Assembly: GCA_025602905.1 (NCBI GenBank)
Contig: JAHLKI010000007.1
Coordinates: forward strand, 930,001 to 994,000
From: Phlyctochytrium arcticum
Lineage: Eukaryota > Chytridiomycota > Chytridiomycetes > Chytridiales > Chytridiaceae
Direction of reading: 5' to 3'
DNA: 64,000 nt
The notes below the pieces were generated by a model that saw nothing but the letters and a program-made list of their open reading frames with translations, made no database searches and was not told the DNA's origin. Of this stretch, positions 43,858 to 56,484 are shown one piece after another (positions within the stretch are counted from its first letter, which is position 1; each line of letters starts with the position of its first letter). The position numbers were made by a program, and so were the translations under genes.

Positions 43858-44481
43858 ATGGTGGACTCTACCGGGTCCGCCACTAATACCGTGAGCGAAG
43901 CTGAGCGATTGGCTCCTGCGGCGCATACCTTGGTCGTCAACGACAAAATTCCTGATGACAAAGTCAATCTTCGATTCTTGATGATTTCGGGACAGAAAAC
44001 GGATGTGCTGATGGAGGCTAATGACACAATTATCTCAGTCAAGCGCAAGATATTTTCTGTTTGGCCAAAAGGTGCGGTTCGGCGATTTAATCTTTGGGAT
44101 GCGCCATTGCAGAGAAATTGAACTCTTGTTCGTTTGTAGAATGGGCCAATGAAACGCCTGAAGCTGCCGAAAATTTGCGAGTCCTGCATCATGGACGGTT
44201 TCTTGAGGAACCGAAAACGCTAGCTGGTTGGTACTTTGTATCACACTTCCCACGTATCAGCGTCTAAATGTTGTCGTTCCGCAGAATGCAAAATTGGGCC
44301 CGGCCAAACTACCACCGTTCATCTCCTGATCAAACCTACACCTCAAACGGATGACCACGGTATGTTTTTTCTCGGTACTCAGGTTTTGCTCAGTGCTCAC
44401 TGCCATTTTGTAGCTGCAGGAGATCACCCCAAAGCTGCCGCCGAGCGGAGTGGATTGGCCCGGTGCTGCACCCTTCTATAA
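43858..44481 (+). CDS. UBL3: UBL3-like membrane-anchored ubiquitin-fold protein
   Basis: Four exons: 43858-44071, 44140-44226, 44285-44359 and 44414-44481, 147 residues. The ubiquitin fold runs from KVNLRFLMISGQKTDVLMEA through TIISVKRKIFSVWPK, NLRVLHHGRFLEEPKTLAEC and GQTTTVHLLIKP. This matches UBL3/MUB proteins in order and spacing (LRL.L.SG.., F...WP, LRLIYQGRFL, TTVMHLV). The protein ends RCCTLL; the last four residues (CTLL) form a CaaX-type prenylation site with a preceding cysteine for acylation, as in UBL3. Such proteins sit on the plasma membrane and endosomes and in animals act as a modifier that sorts cargo to extracellular vesicles. No C-terminal Gly-Gly is present, consistent with the family. 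Confidence 0.82.
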
Positions 44482-44936
44482 ATACTACAATACCCACTTC
44501 TTGAATCTGGCCGTCTTCAACAACCATAGCCAAACCTCATTCATCCCTCTGCACGCTTACATACCCATCTCCAGCTGGCGCGCATTAACCCCCTTCTGTG
44601 AAAAAACTTCCGAAAGCCCTTCTCTTTTTCTCGACCCCACTTTCGTTTCACCATTTCCCACCGTGGCTTGCTCTTCTGAAGCAATGCCAGTACCGTTATA
44701 TCCCGGCCGTCGGCGCCCAATACTCAAATTTCCCAAGCATCAGTTATACCACTACTTGGCCCGTATATTTCGCTTTTGTTTTGTTTGAAAATTGACGTCT
44801 GGGCGGATATCTTTGCTAAATATGTGCTGAATTTGCAAGTTTCTTTATCCTACATCTTGCACCCGTTTTATTTTAAATATGCGGTGGGGGGTCGGGTATT
44901 TCCCAAAAACCTTCCTCACAATCATGCTTGACAACA
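44482..44936. other. Intergenic region between convergent UBL3-like and COA4 genes
   Basis: It should contain two 3' untranslated regions. Open forward frames to 44788 are Pro/Ser/Phe-rich and without a family. Nothing else seen. Confidence 0.4.
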
Positions 44937-45191
44937 TTACTCAACTACTACCACTGTTTTATCAAAACATTCACGAAAAGCCATCATCTCATCCCTACAC
45001 TTGCGCCAATCCTTTTTCTCAAAATGGCAGTCTTGCAGGGCCTCGTGCTCTTTGAAACAACCCGACTTTTTGATACGAGTGATGTAGGGATCTTCGTCGG
45101 TGTCGGGTTGGGGTTGACTGACGGGGGAGTCGTGAGGGGGTGTATAGACGGGCGTTTCGGCGGATGAGCCGGGTGGTCGGGGGATTGGCAT
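44937..45191 (-). CDS. COA4: Twin CX9C protein Coa4, cytochrome c oxidase assembly
   Basis: Single-exon ORF, 84 residues from ATG 45191; upstream in-frame ATGs to 45323 exist but the extension has no family match. A Pro-rich N-terminus is followed by DPYITRIKKSGC, the first CX9C pair (C-FKEHEALQD-C), a KKDWRKC linker and the second pair (C-RDEMMAFRE-C), the twin CX9C fold imported to the intermembrane space by Mia40. The segments ISR/KxxGC and DWRxC....AF.xC are specific for Coa4/CHCHD8. Coa4 helps assemble complex IV. It is divergent from the SFI1-like gene with about 240 bp between the starts. Confidence 0.88.
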   Translation of the reverse strand: MPIPRPPGSSAETPVYTPPHDSPVSQPQPDTDEDPYITRIKKSGCFKEHEALQDCHFEKKDWRKCRDEMMAFRECFDKTVVVVE

Positions 45192-45435
45192 CTTTGCGTG
45201 CGGACTCTTGTTTCCGAGATTAGATGGCGGTGCTGCCCCGAAGTCGAGGAAATAGCGAGGAATAAGGAAGTTGAATTGAGGACAGACTCCTGGCATCTCC
45301 ATTTCCAATGACAAAATCGTCATTTACCTTTTCTGGATTTATAAAAATCGCGTTGAGTTTGGGTCCGACGGTTTTCCCAAATTTTGCGAGAATCAACGTC
45401 CGAATCGAACAAGAGGCACCAATGGCAGCGTGACA

Positions 45436-48400
45436 ATGCTGGCAACCGCTCATGGGACGGGGGAAGAGGGTCGATTCAAAACTACAAAGAAAGCTACTGG
45501 AAATTTGGCTCTTGGTGAGGGCAGTTTTGGGGGACCTCACCGGCTCGGCATAGGAATTATGTTGAATAAGGGGTTAGCGGGGAGGAACTTGTGGAAGAAG
45601 GAAAAGAAAAAGGATACTGGTAGTGGGCAGGGGACTACAGGGGAAGATGGCGCTGTGCCAGAGTCGCCGAGAGGTACAGAGGCTTTGTCAGGTTCTACCA
45701 GAGTACCAAGATCGGGACCATCATCACGGCTACCTGTGCTTGCCGCAAAACCGACAGCGGCACATGTACGCGAGGATGAAGACGGATTTGGTCAGAAGAG
45801 AGTGTCAGAAGATCCTCGAGTGGACTACCTCTCCCGCAAAGCTGTTCGCAAATGGAAACATCTCGTATTGACGAGTCTGGCCGAGCGTCTTGCCGCCAAC
45901 CACCACAAGCGTTTGACACTCAAAAAGACGCTCTTGGTATGGCACAGATCCTGCAAACAGGTGAAGTTGAACTGGCGGCAGGACGTGAAAGCTGAAGTGC
46001 ATCACAAGTACGTGATGAGCGCACGAGTTTGGCGCGGTTGGACTTTGTATGTGCAGAGGCGAAGAGAGAGTCATCAGGAAAGACAGAGGGTTGTCCAACG
46101 AGGTTCGATGAATGTGCTTATAAGTCTTTACGTAGTACTAATGTAAGCCTCCGATCAGGTTTGGAAATGCACACTCGGACAGTATTTTGGACTTGGTATA
46201 ACCACTACAGGCACCGGCAACGGCTTCAGTCGCGTGAAGTCGATGCTCAAGCGCACATAACGCGACTTCGCATTTATCGCACATGGAAGCATTGGAAACA
46301 ACGTGTCAGTTCCGCAAAGAAGGCCATGTTGGAGGATCAGCGGGCACTGTCACATTACCAACGCCACCTATTATCGGGCACTATGCACGAGTGGGCGTCG
46401 CAGCTGCATATGTCCTACGAACGACAGATTACGGAGCATAAATTGAAGCACATGTTCCGACGAAAGTCGTGTCGGACAGTTCTTGAGACCTGGCTTTGTA
46501 AGTTGGATGAGCGGGACACTGAGAAAGAGAACAATGGTTGGGAACAAAATTGCATTCCATTCTGACGAGTTTCCAACTAACCTTTTCCTGTTTATAGGCA
46601 AAGCCACTGTGTTTTATCATCGACTATTGGTAAAAAACGTTTTACGGGAATGGCGATTGATTGTTGCCCAAGAATCTGCAGCACGACTCCTTGGATTGAC
46701 CGCAGAAACACACGCAAAAGCCCACATCATAGCCCCCATACTCAAGAAATGGAGAGCTGGTAGGGTACATCTGTATAATTGCCACTTACGCCGTCGTAAT
46801 TGAACCCTCTTGACCAGCACTCCACGCGAAGCGAAAGCGGAAACAGCGCGTCGCAGTCTCTGAAGCACTTTGCCGCATCATTCTCCTGCGACGCGGAATG
46901 CGTGCCTTCCGACAACTTCAACATCAGGGTCAAATGGAAGAAGTTAACCACACGAGAAAGGTGTCGTGTGCGTGTTGTTTTCGCTTGCTTCTGGATCATC
47001 GCACTGATATGTTTATGTTGCGGCAAAATAGGTTCTGCAGAATATATTCAGCAAATGGCTTGCTGTTACCGAGAAACGACAGCTCAGTCGTGAGCTGGAG
47101 CAAGTCAAAGTTGGCACTATATATTTCGAGAGTCGCATGAAGCGAATGGTCTTGTCTGCATGGAAGTCGTTTGTCGTATATGAAAAGGATGAAAAGGTTT
47201 GCCATACTGCATCCCGATGTCGCGTACCCACATTGATCGGAATCACTCAGAATCAAATGCGCACGGCCATTAATCATCACAGATCACGAGTGTTACATAA
47301 AGTTCTAGAATCACTTCAAAGTAACGCTCAACGCTCACGTCTACGAGAGGAGCGCAAGTCAGCAGCTCTGGAGCATTATCGACGTGTGTCCCTCGCTCGT
47401 TGCTGGCAAGTATGGAGCGACATGATTTGGGAAAAAGAAACGGAGCAAAAAGCCATGAAGAGGGTGGGCGCCAACTGATTTTATGTTGAGTGAATGGCTT
47501 TCTAAAGCTTTGCATAGGTCGCGCGGTTTCGAGAGTATACCTGCTTGAACAATGCGTTCCAAGGACTAAAATTGTGGGTTCGAATGAAGAACGAGGAGCG
47601 AGTGCGCGAAGTATGTTGATACCTTCGGCTATTCTTGCGGCACCTAACGGATATGTTTTTGTAGCAACAAATGTATCAGTACTACCAGAATGTTTTGCAG
47701 CACAAGGTTCTCCAGGCTTGGTGGACATATACGGAACGGTCTAGCCGATATTTCGCCTTCTGGCAGCAAGCTACGCGGTTTGACACGCGAAAACGCTTGG
47801 TGGGAGCTTTACAATATTGGCGATCGGTGAGGTCTTTCGGCCTTGAAAAACACTTCGGTTTCTCACCTTCCGTGGAACCTATAGGGGCTGGATGCCAAGA
47901 GAAAGGAACGGGTGAAATTGAGAATGGCAACCGCCCATTTTGAACGCGTTACCCAGTCGGAGCACCTTCAAGCCTGGCACATCTTTGCGGCTGAGGCTGG
48001 TCGCTTCCGAATATTACGAATGGCGTTTGCACAGAAACGGGCTGCCGCTATTACCAGGCCCTTGATACAGCGCTGGAAGACGCGCTGCAAACAGGCTAGA
48101 GAAGAAAAGCTGCTTTTGGAAGAGATGGAGGGGGAGTGGCGGGCAAAGTTGTGTTCCCGGGTATGCTCTGAACGGTTGGCCACGGAGAAGAGGCTGTAAC
48201 TAACTTGCATTTTGAAGGTACTTGGCGCGTGGATAGAGTACGCGGAGTACCGAAAGGATAAACGTACAGAGACTGCAACCCTGCTTCGCGACGCGCGCGA
48301 GCATCTTGTCCAAGGTGCGAACTCCTCCTTTAATTTCGCTTTGAATCGTTGACTTACCTTGTGATTAGTCAAGTTGAAAACTATCTTTGACCGGTGGAAA

Positions 48401-50543
48401 CTACGCACCTGGGACATCCAAGCCAAAAGGGCTTTGGATGCACGTGCGACGGCATTTCGCCAACGAGCACTCCAAGAACGCGCTGTGGGAATGTGGCGCG
48501 TAATCTATAAACATCGCCTATGGGTCCGCCGGAAAGAGAGAAAAGCCTTGGCCTTCTCCACCCGCTGCCTCATTTCTCGAGCCTTTTACGCGTGGCATGG
48601 GACCCACCAAGATGAATGGCATACGCTGTACGATGCTCGACATCGCAAACCGGTCGCTTTTCGGGATTTGACCTTGACGCGGAAAGCACTCAAGGCTTGG
48701 CAAATATATATGGCGCGTAAGAGAGAGATGAAGGCACAAATTCAGGCAGCTCTGGAGTGTAAGAAGGAGAAAATGCTGCGCGATATTGCAGTCCAATGGC
48801 TCAAGGTATGGGACTTTCAGATCTGTCTTCTACACTGCACAGGGTTGACATGACTCTCAATTAGGCGGCTGATCAAATCCAATACCCATCCGCATCGATA
48901 CCATCACTGGAACACAGACACCACTATCAACCACGCCGGTCTGCCTCCCTCCCTGCATCACTACGGCTAGCCTACAAGTATGCAATGCGGTGGTTGGACA
49001 AAACTGTATCAGCACGTCAGGGTAGACTTTCGTCGACTGGTAAGTTCTGCTGGCGATAATCGGACAAACACTGGAGTAATTCGTACCACCTGACGCAGTG
49101 CGAGATCGCCCGGCCACTCTCCGCTCCCAACCCGCTGTGCTCCAAACACTTCCTCATCAATCTATTGATCGCAATGCGCGCTCCCCGAGCAGGACCACTT
49201 TCCAGTCCTCCAAATTTCGGGACTCGACACTGATGACTTCACCAAGGACGATCCCATCCCCCACACGCATGCACTACACACCACCTCGAACAATGGCGCC
49301 AGTAGCTGAGATATCTTACTGTATAGCGCCCGCAACTGTCACGGCGCGTCCAGCGCGAGCGCCGAAAAAACCTCGACCGGCACCCAGAAAACCTGCCTTT
49401 CTACAGGACGATGGTTTGGAGAACATAGAGGTTACAAGGATAGGGCCGAAACTCTCGATTGTTCCCGAATCAATTCCCTCCACTTACCCACAAATTGCAC
49501 CGCAGCAAGTCGCATGGCCTTTGCCCGATCGTGCAGATATACCCCGTCCATCACTGCCATTTGCGCCGCCGCCATTTCAGCAGCCAGGTTTCATGCCACA
49601 ACCGCACAATGTTCAAGTATTGCAAAGCACTTCCAGATTCCCACTTCAGTCTTTACCGCTGGATCAAGCCCACCCGCCTTTTGTTTCAATACGAAAGCCC
49701 ATTGATCCTTATGTGGCCTATAATCCCTTTATAAATCCAGAAAATAGTGCAGAATCGAGATGGGACGCACCGCAAGTGCAGCCTCTATGGGCCCCTGTCC
49801 AACCAACGCTTTCAGTCCCACCACCGCCACCCTCAGCAATGGAGAGCGCGATCCAAGACGCCCAGCCCTTGAAAGTCACAGCGGTACAGCCCACTTCACC
49901 TGCAACATACCATGCTCCCCCACAGATACCAGCAGCGTCTCCTAATCTCTCTCCATCACCATTGCTCGCACCTATTCAAAGTTTTGCTCAACACCATTTG
50001 CCAAAACTTGTTGAGACTGGTACCACTTACTCCCCACCGCCATCAACTCCTCCTACTCAACCTCTCGAGCGGCCTGAAAGGTCTCATACCCCGTTTCCGC
50101 CTGCACCCACGCCCCCGTTCTCATCTAGAGAAGCAACTACCGACCAGGCAGCTGCCTCGACGTGCACATTACCTGCGCCGACCACTTCATCCGATCTTGC
50201 ACAACTAGCACATGAATCCCATCTCGGAGACACCGGTCCTAGGGCGAGGGAGTATCGCGTACGACAATCTCTCGAGGCCACTACTCGGCTCGTGGCTCGG
50301 CAGGCCCAAATGGCCGCACGCCAGTCGATTGCCAGTAACAGCATCAAGCAAGTTCGCAGTACAAGTGTCAGACCGCGGGAGGATCAAAGCGCGGAACAAG
50401 CGCGTAGAGAAACCGTCATTCGGGAGATTCGAAACATTAGGTCGAGACCCAGAGCGGACGAGACGGGAGGACGCGAGCAAAGGGAGATTATGGAAGAATT
50501 GTCCAGGAGAGTTCAAGAGCTGAACGCAAAGAAATCTAGATGA
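45436..50543 (+). CDS. SFI1-like centrin-binding spindle pole/centriole protein
   Basis: Thirteen exons keep phase: 45436-46102, 46159-46497, 46598-46759, 46818-46960, 47032-47196, 47251-47463, 47518-47610, 47665-47826, 47885-48160, 48218-48314, 48369-48805, 48865-49039 and 49099-50543, about 1,457 residues. Residues about 130-960 are a long helix made of Sfi1 repeats at 25-35 residue spacing, each with a LxxWxxx(W) core: AVRKWKHLVLTSLAE, TLLVWHRSCKQV, RVWRGWTLYVQRR, VFWTWYNHYRHR, IYRTWKHWKQRV, VLREWRLIVAQE, VLSAWKSFVVYE, CWQVWSDMIWEK, VLQAWWTYTERS, HLQAWHIFAAEA. Each repeat should bind one centrin. The C-terminal third is Pro-rich and disordered with a final coiled coil (ETVIREIRNIRSRPR). 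Sfi1 forms the half-bridge in yeast and lies at centrioles elsewhere; a flagellated fungus would use it at basal bodies. Confidence 0.85.
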
Positions 50544-50669
50544 GGACATGTCCATAATCGGTGTTTTTTTGGAACAATGTACAATATTTAAATAAATTAC
50601 GAGGGGGGCGCCTTCGAGGCTGTGGCAGAATCTAGATAACTATAGTATGCTACAATGAATGGCATGACT
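50544..50669. other. Short gap between convergent SFI1-like and PUS10 genes
   Basis: 126 bases including an AT-rich stretch (AATATTTAAATAAATT) that probably serves polyadenylation on one or both strands. Confidence 0.4.
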
Positions 50670-53317
50670 CTACTGTGAGGGGGTGGTGGTTTCTGCCTCC
50701 AGCACTCCGATTATGTCGCCGTCCGTAGGTTGCTCTTGAGGCCAGTCCAAGTGCACTTCAAGGACATCAAGTTCCAGAACTGCGGCTTCAGATACCCCAA
50801 GGAGCGACGCCAGGCTAGGTTCCGTGCGCCCGTTGTCTCCGTGAACAAACTCTTTTACATATGTACCCGCGCTTGTGCGGAGATCTAAGCGCACAACGTT
50901 GAATTTGTCCCAAGGTTGATCGGGACCGGTGGTAGCGGACGCCGGGGTATCAATAACAGGATGTGACATTTGGACGACTCCATCGGCGGACACGGTCCTG
51001 CCATGAGTAAGAGTTTCTGGGGCGGGATATATCTTCATGTTTTCGATGACTTTATCGCGAACCATATCCGCACGGCTATTGGTTCAATTAGACAATGGAA
51101 TGAGATGATGCTTCAGGGGCCCTCACCGTGGGACCCGTGTCGGGTTGCGCTGTTTGACCTCCAAATCGATGAGCTTTGAGATTTCAGTCATCTTTTCTAA
51201 TGTCACTGGTTCGGATAATTTCACCAAAGTGCTAAATTGGAATTTGTCAGTCAGATTACATCAAATTGATGGAATATGGAAACATTCTTACGTGTAGCTC
51301 TTTGACTTTGTACTCGCGGCGTCTTTCAGCACTTTTGTCTCATTGCTATATAAAGGACGCTATGAGGTTTGGGCATAATAAATCAGTTGTAAAAGTCCCT
51401 ACCGTGATACGACTTGCAAATCGCGAGACCGAACTTTCCCACCAGCTGCTTCGTTGATTTCGCGTTGGAGCTGGGTAATCTGTTCTTGTGTTGCATTGAG
51501 CTGCCTAGGATTCAAAACTTCGAGGTAGAAAGGTCGACCCTTGCCCAACATGAGGACATCCGCATCCTCGCGACCTGAAGAGTAGAAACGATGACCTAGT
51601 AAATCGGATTAGAAAACGGCATCTTCACAGCATAAAAGAGGAAGCACACCATCTGCACGGAAACATTCATCGACATGTCCAGCTATCAATCCTTCCACCG
51701 AGTGCTCCGTCATGAGTTTGCCATCAATCTCCCAAGGTGAATTGCTGATATGCCTCTGGAGCTTTAGGTATCGCCCTATATGCCAAATGGTAAGTGATCG
51801 ATATTCCAGCAAGCGTTGATGGCCCGTACAGACCTGCAACAAAAATAGGAGTATGGAACAGACTAACTTCCTCAATGATGACAGGCGCTGAGACAGGCGG
51901 GGGTGGGACCATACCAGCACTGCGCAACATTCTGTTCAGAAATTGTCCTGTCGTGGCTTTAAAATACACTGTGACTCTGACCTTTTAAAATGGGCAAAGG
52001 AGAGCTTGTCGACCGCCTTCGTAATCTTCTCTAGCGAAGCGCCGTGAACAACAATTTTACGCTTCCCGAATGGAGCGATGTATAGATTGCGGTGGATAAA
52101 CAAACAACGTGGGTTGGATATGGGCGTGAGGTGAGGATTAATTCGATGATCAGGTGAAGGAGAACAGAAATTTGAAAATGGACGAGCGCTATGGTGAGTT
52201 TTCGGAGGGAGAAAGAAAGCAAACTATGTCCAAGGACATGATATAATTCACCTTTTGACGAGATTTTTTGATGTTAAAATCAGCCTCTTTGATCTTGGTC
52301 ATAAACATGTAATCTTCTGTTGTCTGTGGGTGGCTGAAGTTGATAGTTATTGAGAATGGGCTCTGTGGGAAAGCATCAGTTATGTACAGAACATCTTTTC
52401 ACATGTTTTCTTACATCACTCTGATAGGGTATTTTGAAAACTCCCTCAAAAACTTCAACCATGAGATTTCTAAAAACTTCCTTGACCTCAATCGGCTCGT
52501 ATTCGCCAGGTAGTTCATCCCTATAATGGTACCCCATTAAGACATTGTGGATCACATTTGAAATTTGCAATTACTGACTTGAAGTGTTCCTCCAGTAACA
52601 CTCGCACGGCCCGACTTCGGATGGCCAACTGTGGGGGCAAGCGCATGTGCAACACGAAAGACTCCTTCCCCACTGTGAGAGCATAACCTTGCTCCTTGAA
52701 AAGCGCCAATGCCCGTTCTGCCACTTCCATATACGTGCCATGCAACAATCCGAGGCACACAGGGCAGGTGTGAGGTGAGGGCGCTGTTGTCGGTGCCAAC
52801 ACTGGCGTGTCTTTTAAAATGGGTGGGTCACTGAGAAGGCGACCAAGTGCGAAACATGACGTCCTACCATACCTATTACTGCGACTGAGTCCTCAACGAT
52901 TTGATCTTTCGCCACGGGAACATCCACAGCGTCGCCATTCTTCAATTTCTGTCTCTTTTCATTGCCATGCGCTTCAGCCTTCTCCCCAATTTCATCTGCA
53001 ATCAAATGACGTTTTTGACTCGAACGTTGCAGAGCCCAAGTATCAGACAAAGTTTGCAAGGATGAATATGCTTGATGGTTCCTCGTGCCGAAAAATCTCA
53101 GAACACATCTTGGGCAGCAGTTTGCGTCTTCTAGTAGGGTCGTGGCAACCCGCTCGGCCAGAGGAAGTGAAGTGGGTCCAGGTGCTGGTTCGCTCTGTAC
53201 AGGCTGTATTGCCGAAGCAGAAAGAGCGAAAGGCGCAGGAAGAGTGAACAGCTTGGGCAAGGAGTCAAGAAGACGCCGTGCGGTTACAGCTACTGTTGTG
53301 GCCACCGGGGAAGGCAT
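50670..53317 (-). CDS. PUS10: tRNA pseudouridine synthase Pus10
   Basis: Eleven exons in phase: 53317-52873, 52810-52579, 52520-52415, 52362-52252, 52061-51982, 51931-51834, 51775-51650, 51595-51403, 51345-51292, 51231-51127 and 51075-50670, about 651 residues. The N-terminal accessory domain has a Cys4 zinc site: CCPRC (near residue 62) and CPVCLG. The THUMP-like part reads IFVAGRYLKLQRHISNSPWE. The catalytic domain includes the active-site Asp in GREDADVLMLGKGRPFYLEV and ends with SAGTYVKEFVHGDNGRTEPS. Pus10 makes pseudouridine at positions 54 and 55 of tRNA in archaea and some eukaryotes; budding yeast lacks it. The 190-bp intron at 52062-52251 is the longest in the gene and least certain. 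Confidence 0.88.
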
Positions 53318-54409
53318 TCTGTGCTCGTCTTCTATAGCAATTCTTGGTCTGGCAATTTTATGAAATTGTCGGTAGTCAGTAGTATCTATATGGAGCCGGT
53401 TTACCCGCAATTGACCACCTTATCCACCCTCCCTCGAACCGCCCTCCATGTTACATCATTGGTGCGCCACTCTCACGTAATCGTCGAGTCCGATGGAGAG
53501 AATGCTGTCAGATGCATCGAATTTGTATGTGCCTATCGAGTGTAATGACTCCATGGAAAATAATGCCCAACTCTTCATCGAGTAGTTATCGAGCGACCAT
53601 TATTTTGTCCCATTTCGGATTATTTTGGGATTATTTTTTGCGCACCAACCAATGGAGTGCGATAGAAAATAAAACGTTTGATTCTTGTAAATCATCGAGT
53701 GTTATGGAGAGCGTCTCTCCATGATTTCAAAAATTTCCAAAATTTTACAAAACTGAATTCATGGAGCAAGCCAGCGAGAAACGGTCATTCTGAATGTGCC
53801 AAAATGCAAAAGTGTGAAAAAGGGGTGTTTTTAGGTGATAAACACCTGTTTTATATTGAGAATTCGCTGAATCAACATAAAACATGACAAAATCGGACAA
53901 AACCATGCTAAAATCGATGCTTTTTCGGCTTTTTGAATCACTAATAATCCTACCCGCAGTTTTTCACCAGGAATTCCTAGTTTGCCGCATAATTCTAAAT
54001 CACTCAACTTTACCGAGTAACAACTCCACGCTATCGAGTCGACCAAACTCCTTGAATACTGCTAAAATCACCCGCAATCCTACCCGCAGTTTCTCCCGAC
54101 TTGTGTTTGGTTTGTCACATACATTCTCCTTTCTAGAAATTTGCCTTTTCCCCGCTCCAGTATCTCGAAAGAACCCTCCAAAGCCTACGGAGACTTCGTC
54201 AGGCGGGACGAAACCCGCAATTTTCCCACATAAGTGCCTCACTTGCTACATTTTCATCAAAACTAGTACGAACATTCCTTATTTGCGACGGACTTGTCGA
54301 GTACGGGAACGAATTAACCGAGAGCACCTTTCATTTTCCCGTATCCCACTGAGCAAATACATCCTTCTTCTAATGAAACAAACTTGCAGAAAATATAACG
54401 ACAGGCTTA
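53318..54409. other. AT-rich intergenic region with a short duplication
   Basis: About 1.1 kb between the PUS10 start and the CRN stop. AATCCTACCCGCAGTTT occurs twice (about 53945 and 54070), each time followed by C-rich then CCTAGTTT/TGTGTTTGGTTTG sequence with ACTC-A or TCTC, a diverged tandem duplication of about 125 bp. The word ATCGAGT recurs many times (53480, 53577, 53588, 53694, 54030). No gene is supported. Confidence 0.45.
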
Positions 54410-56239
54410 CTATTGGACAGGGAGTTCCAAAACATATTGCTCCAATCCAGGGATTTCGTTCACATCATCATTGCCCTTTTTTGCTTTGAAAGGCTGTTTC
54501 TTCTTGAAGGCAGCAAACCGATGGGGAGGAACAACGAAGTACAGTTTCGGTGTACTGTCACCGTACAAGTTGCACAATTTTTGTAAAATTTGAACCCCGC
54601 GAATTGGATGCTCGGCTGCTACTGTGAATTGGAACATTCCCTGAGCACTGAGGGAATCAATTGCCGGAAAATTATCGTCGTCTGTTGGTTCGTAGTATTT
54701 GCCCTCAAGGTTGTCTTTAGTAGGGATGGTAAGTGTTCCAAACGTGGTTCGTTCGCCTTGCAAAGCATCCAACAAAAATTCGGATTCGGGACCACTTTCG
54801 GTACCACTTTCCAAGCGTCTGCATTTGAGAGTTCGCCCTCCAACAGAAAATACCCTATGTCCATATATCTCAAACAAATGTCTTGAAATCTCGTTGGGGC
54901 TACCGCCGAACATAATCCGCAGATTGGTAAGCATTTGAGCAGAATGATATATCCACAATTGGTCCCCAATATACTTTGACGCCACCTGATAGTCGGCAAA
55001 CTTGTAAGCATTCCCATCCTCTTCCTTTCCCACCAGTATGTGCATAAGCAAATGTGTCACTGGGAAGACACTTGTTGTCTGCCCGATAAATTTGACCCCG
55101 CCAACAGCATCAGAGTCATTCAAAGCAAAGTTTATTTTACCTTTAACTTCATCAACAGAAATTGTGACAAATATAAAGCGGGCAACTCCACCACAGATGC
55201 GATAATTTTCTTGAACCGATTCAATGGGCACTTCCGGATAGCAGTGGTGCTGACAAGTCTGTAACTCGTCCAGAGTCCAAATCGGCAAGTACCATTCCTT
55301 GGCCCCCGTCTGCTTCACGTAATCCCTGATCGCGGCAGCACGGGGGGATGAAATGTGCAACGTAACACAATTCGAGCCGGCCGGCCCGAGCGGTCCATCA
55401 GCAACGTAGAATGTATCTGGTTTCCAAACCAACAATTTCACATCATGCTGCTCAATGTTGTAAACGCGTAGTTGCTGCAAGTCGAAGCAAAAGTACGTGG
55501 TAGGCGCGTTCAAGGAGGACATTTGATAAACGATCCGCTTCGGTTTGTAACCCAGATTTATCGGGAGAGGGCCATTCATCAAGCGGTACAAGATGTAGAT
55601 AAAGAATAGTGACTTTCCGATGCCGGGTGTCCCAGATATTGCAAAATTCCGCGGGTCTGAACCAATGGATTCCAAGAGCAAATCAAAAACCTTCGGGTAG
55701 CACTCCCTGACGTAAAGTTTTTTGATAGGGACTCGAGGGTATGGGAGCAGGTTGTGGTCTTCAGATTGAATACATCCTTCAACCAACTGAGCGTTTGCAA
55801 ATGACGTCAGTCGGGCTGTCAAGTCACTGATTTCGTCTGGGGCCATTCAAGCAGAAGCGAAAGTTAGAAAATTGCGCAATGAGTACTCGACACGAATCGC
55901 TCCCTTACCACTTGTCGTCGCCTGAACTCGATCCGGCACCACAATCTGCAGCGGGTGCTGTTCGGTGTCCTTCAGGTTCTCCAGTTTCTCGCGTGAATCC
56001 AGACCTTTCAGAGTCGTGTTTGAGTCGATATCGGCTTTCAGAGCGGCTTCGCTGGCGTAGACTTTGAGGTCGATAGGGTCGTAGTCTGCAAGGTGGCGGG
56101 GACACTCCTTCTTCACTTCTTTGCGCAAATCGTGCACAATCTCAATCTCTGCAGTAAGACGAATATAGGCAGGAGCACCCAGTTCTTCACCCTTCTCATT
56201 ACGCAATTGATACCAGACTCTCGTGATGGGGTCAGCCAT
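54410..56239 (-). CDS. Crinkler (CRN) family protein with ubiquitin-like header and P-loop domain
   Basis: Two exons, 56239-55909 and 55836-54410, about 585 residues. Residues 1-110 form the ubiquitin-like header (DLRKEVKKECPRHLADYDPI, LKVYASEAAL) ending in a HPLQIVVPDRV motif that matches the CRN HVLVxxP cleavage/translocation signature. The body has the CRN DC-type NTPase: VRECYPKVFDLLLESIGS, a Walker A loop SGTPGIGKSLFFIYILYRLM, then HILVGKEEDG and a C-terminal region (KLCNLYGDSTPKLYFVVPPH, basic KKKQPFKAKKG). Work on this superfamily treats many CRNs as NTPase plus nuclease effectors used in conflicts or host manipulation; they occur in oomycetes, chytrids and glomeromycetes. No secretion signal is visible. 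It lies next to a Polinton. Confidence 0.82.
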
Positions 56240-56484
56240 CGCTGCGAATCTGTGCGGTTGACGTTGCCAGTTGATGGCTAACCGCCATGTTTTGGTCTGT
56301 TCCTGAGAGAACTGCGGGTGGCTGACGCACGTGATACAAAGGTGTTACTCGGTGATACCCAATGATAAATCTTGCCGAGATTCGCAAAGTTCACAAGTAA
56401 CGGCATACCGGAGGACATACATATATTCAGGAAACCTTATTGCAGTACAGAAGAACACTATTTAAACGATTACACACCAATTAC
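56240..56484. other. Boundary region between CRN gene and Polinton
   Basis: The left end of the Polinton must lie at or near here, because the CRN gene reads toward one side and the polymerase stop follows. I cannot recognise a terminal inverted repeat since the other end is outside the window. The sequence GTGATAC occurs twice (56331 and 56352). Confidence 0.35.
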
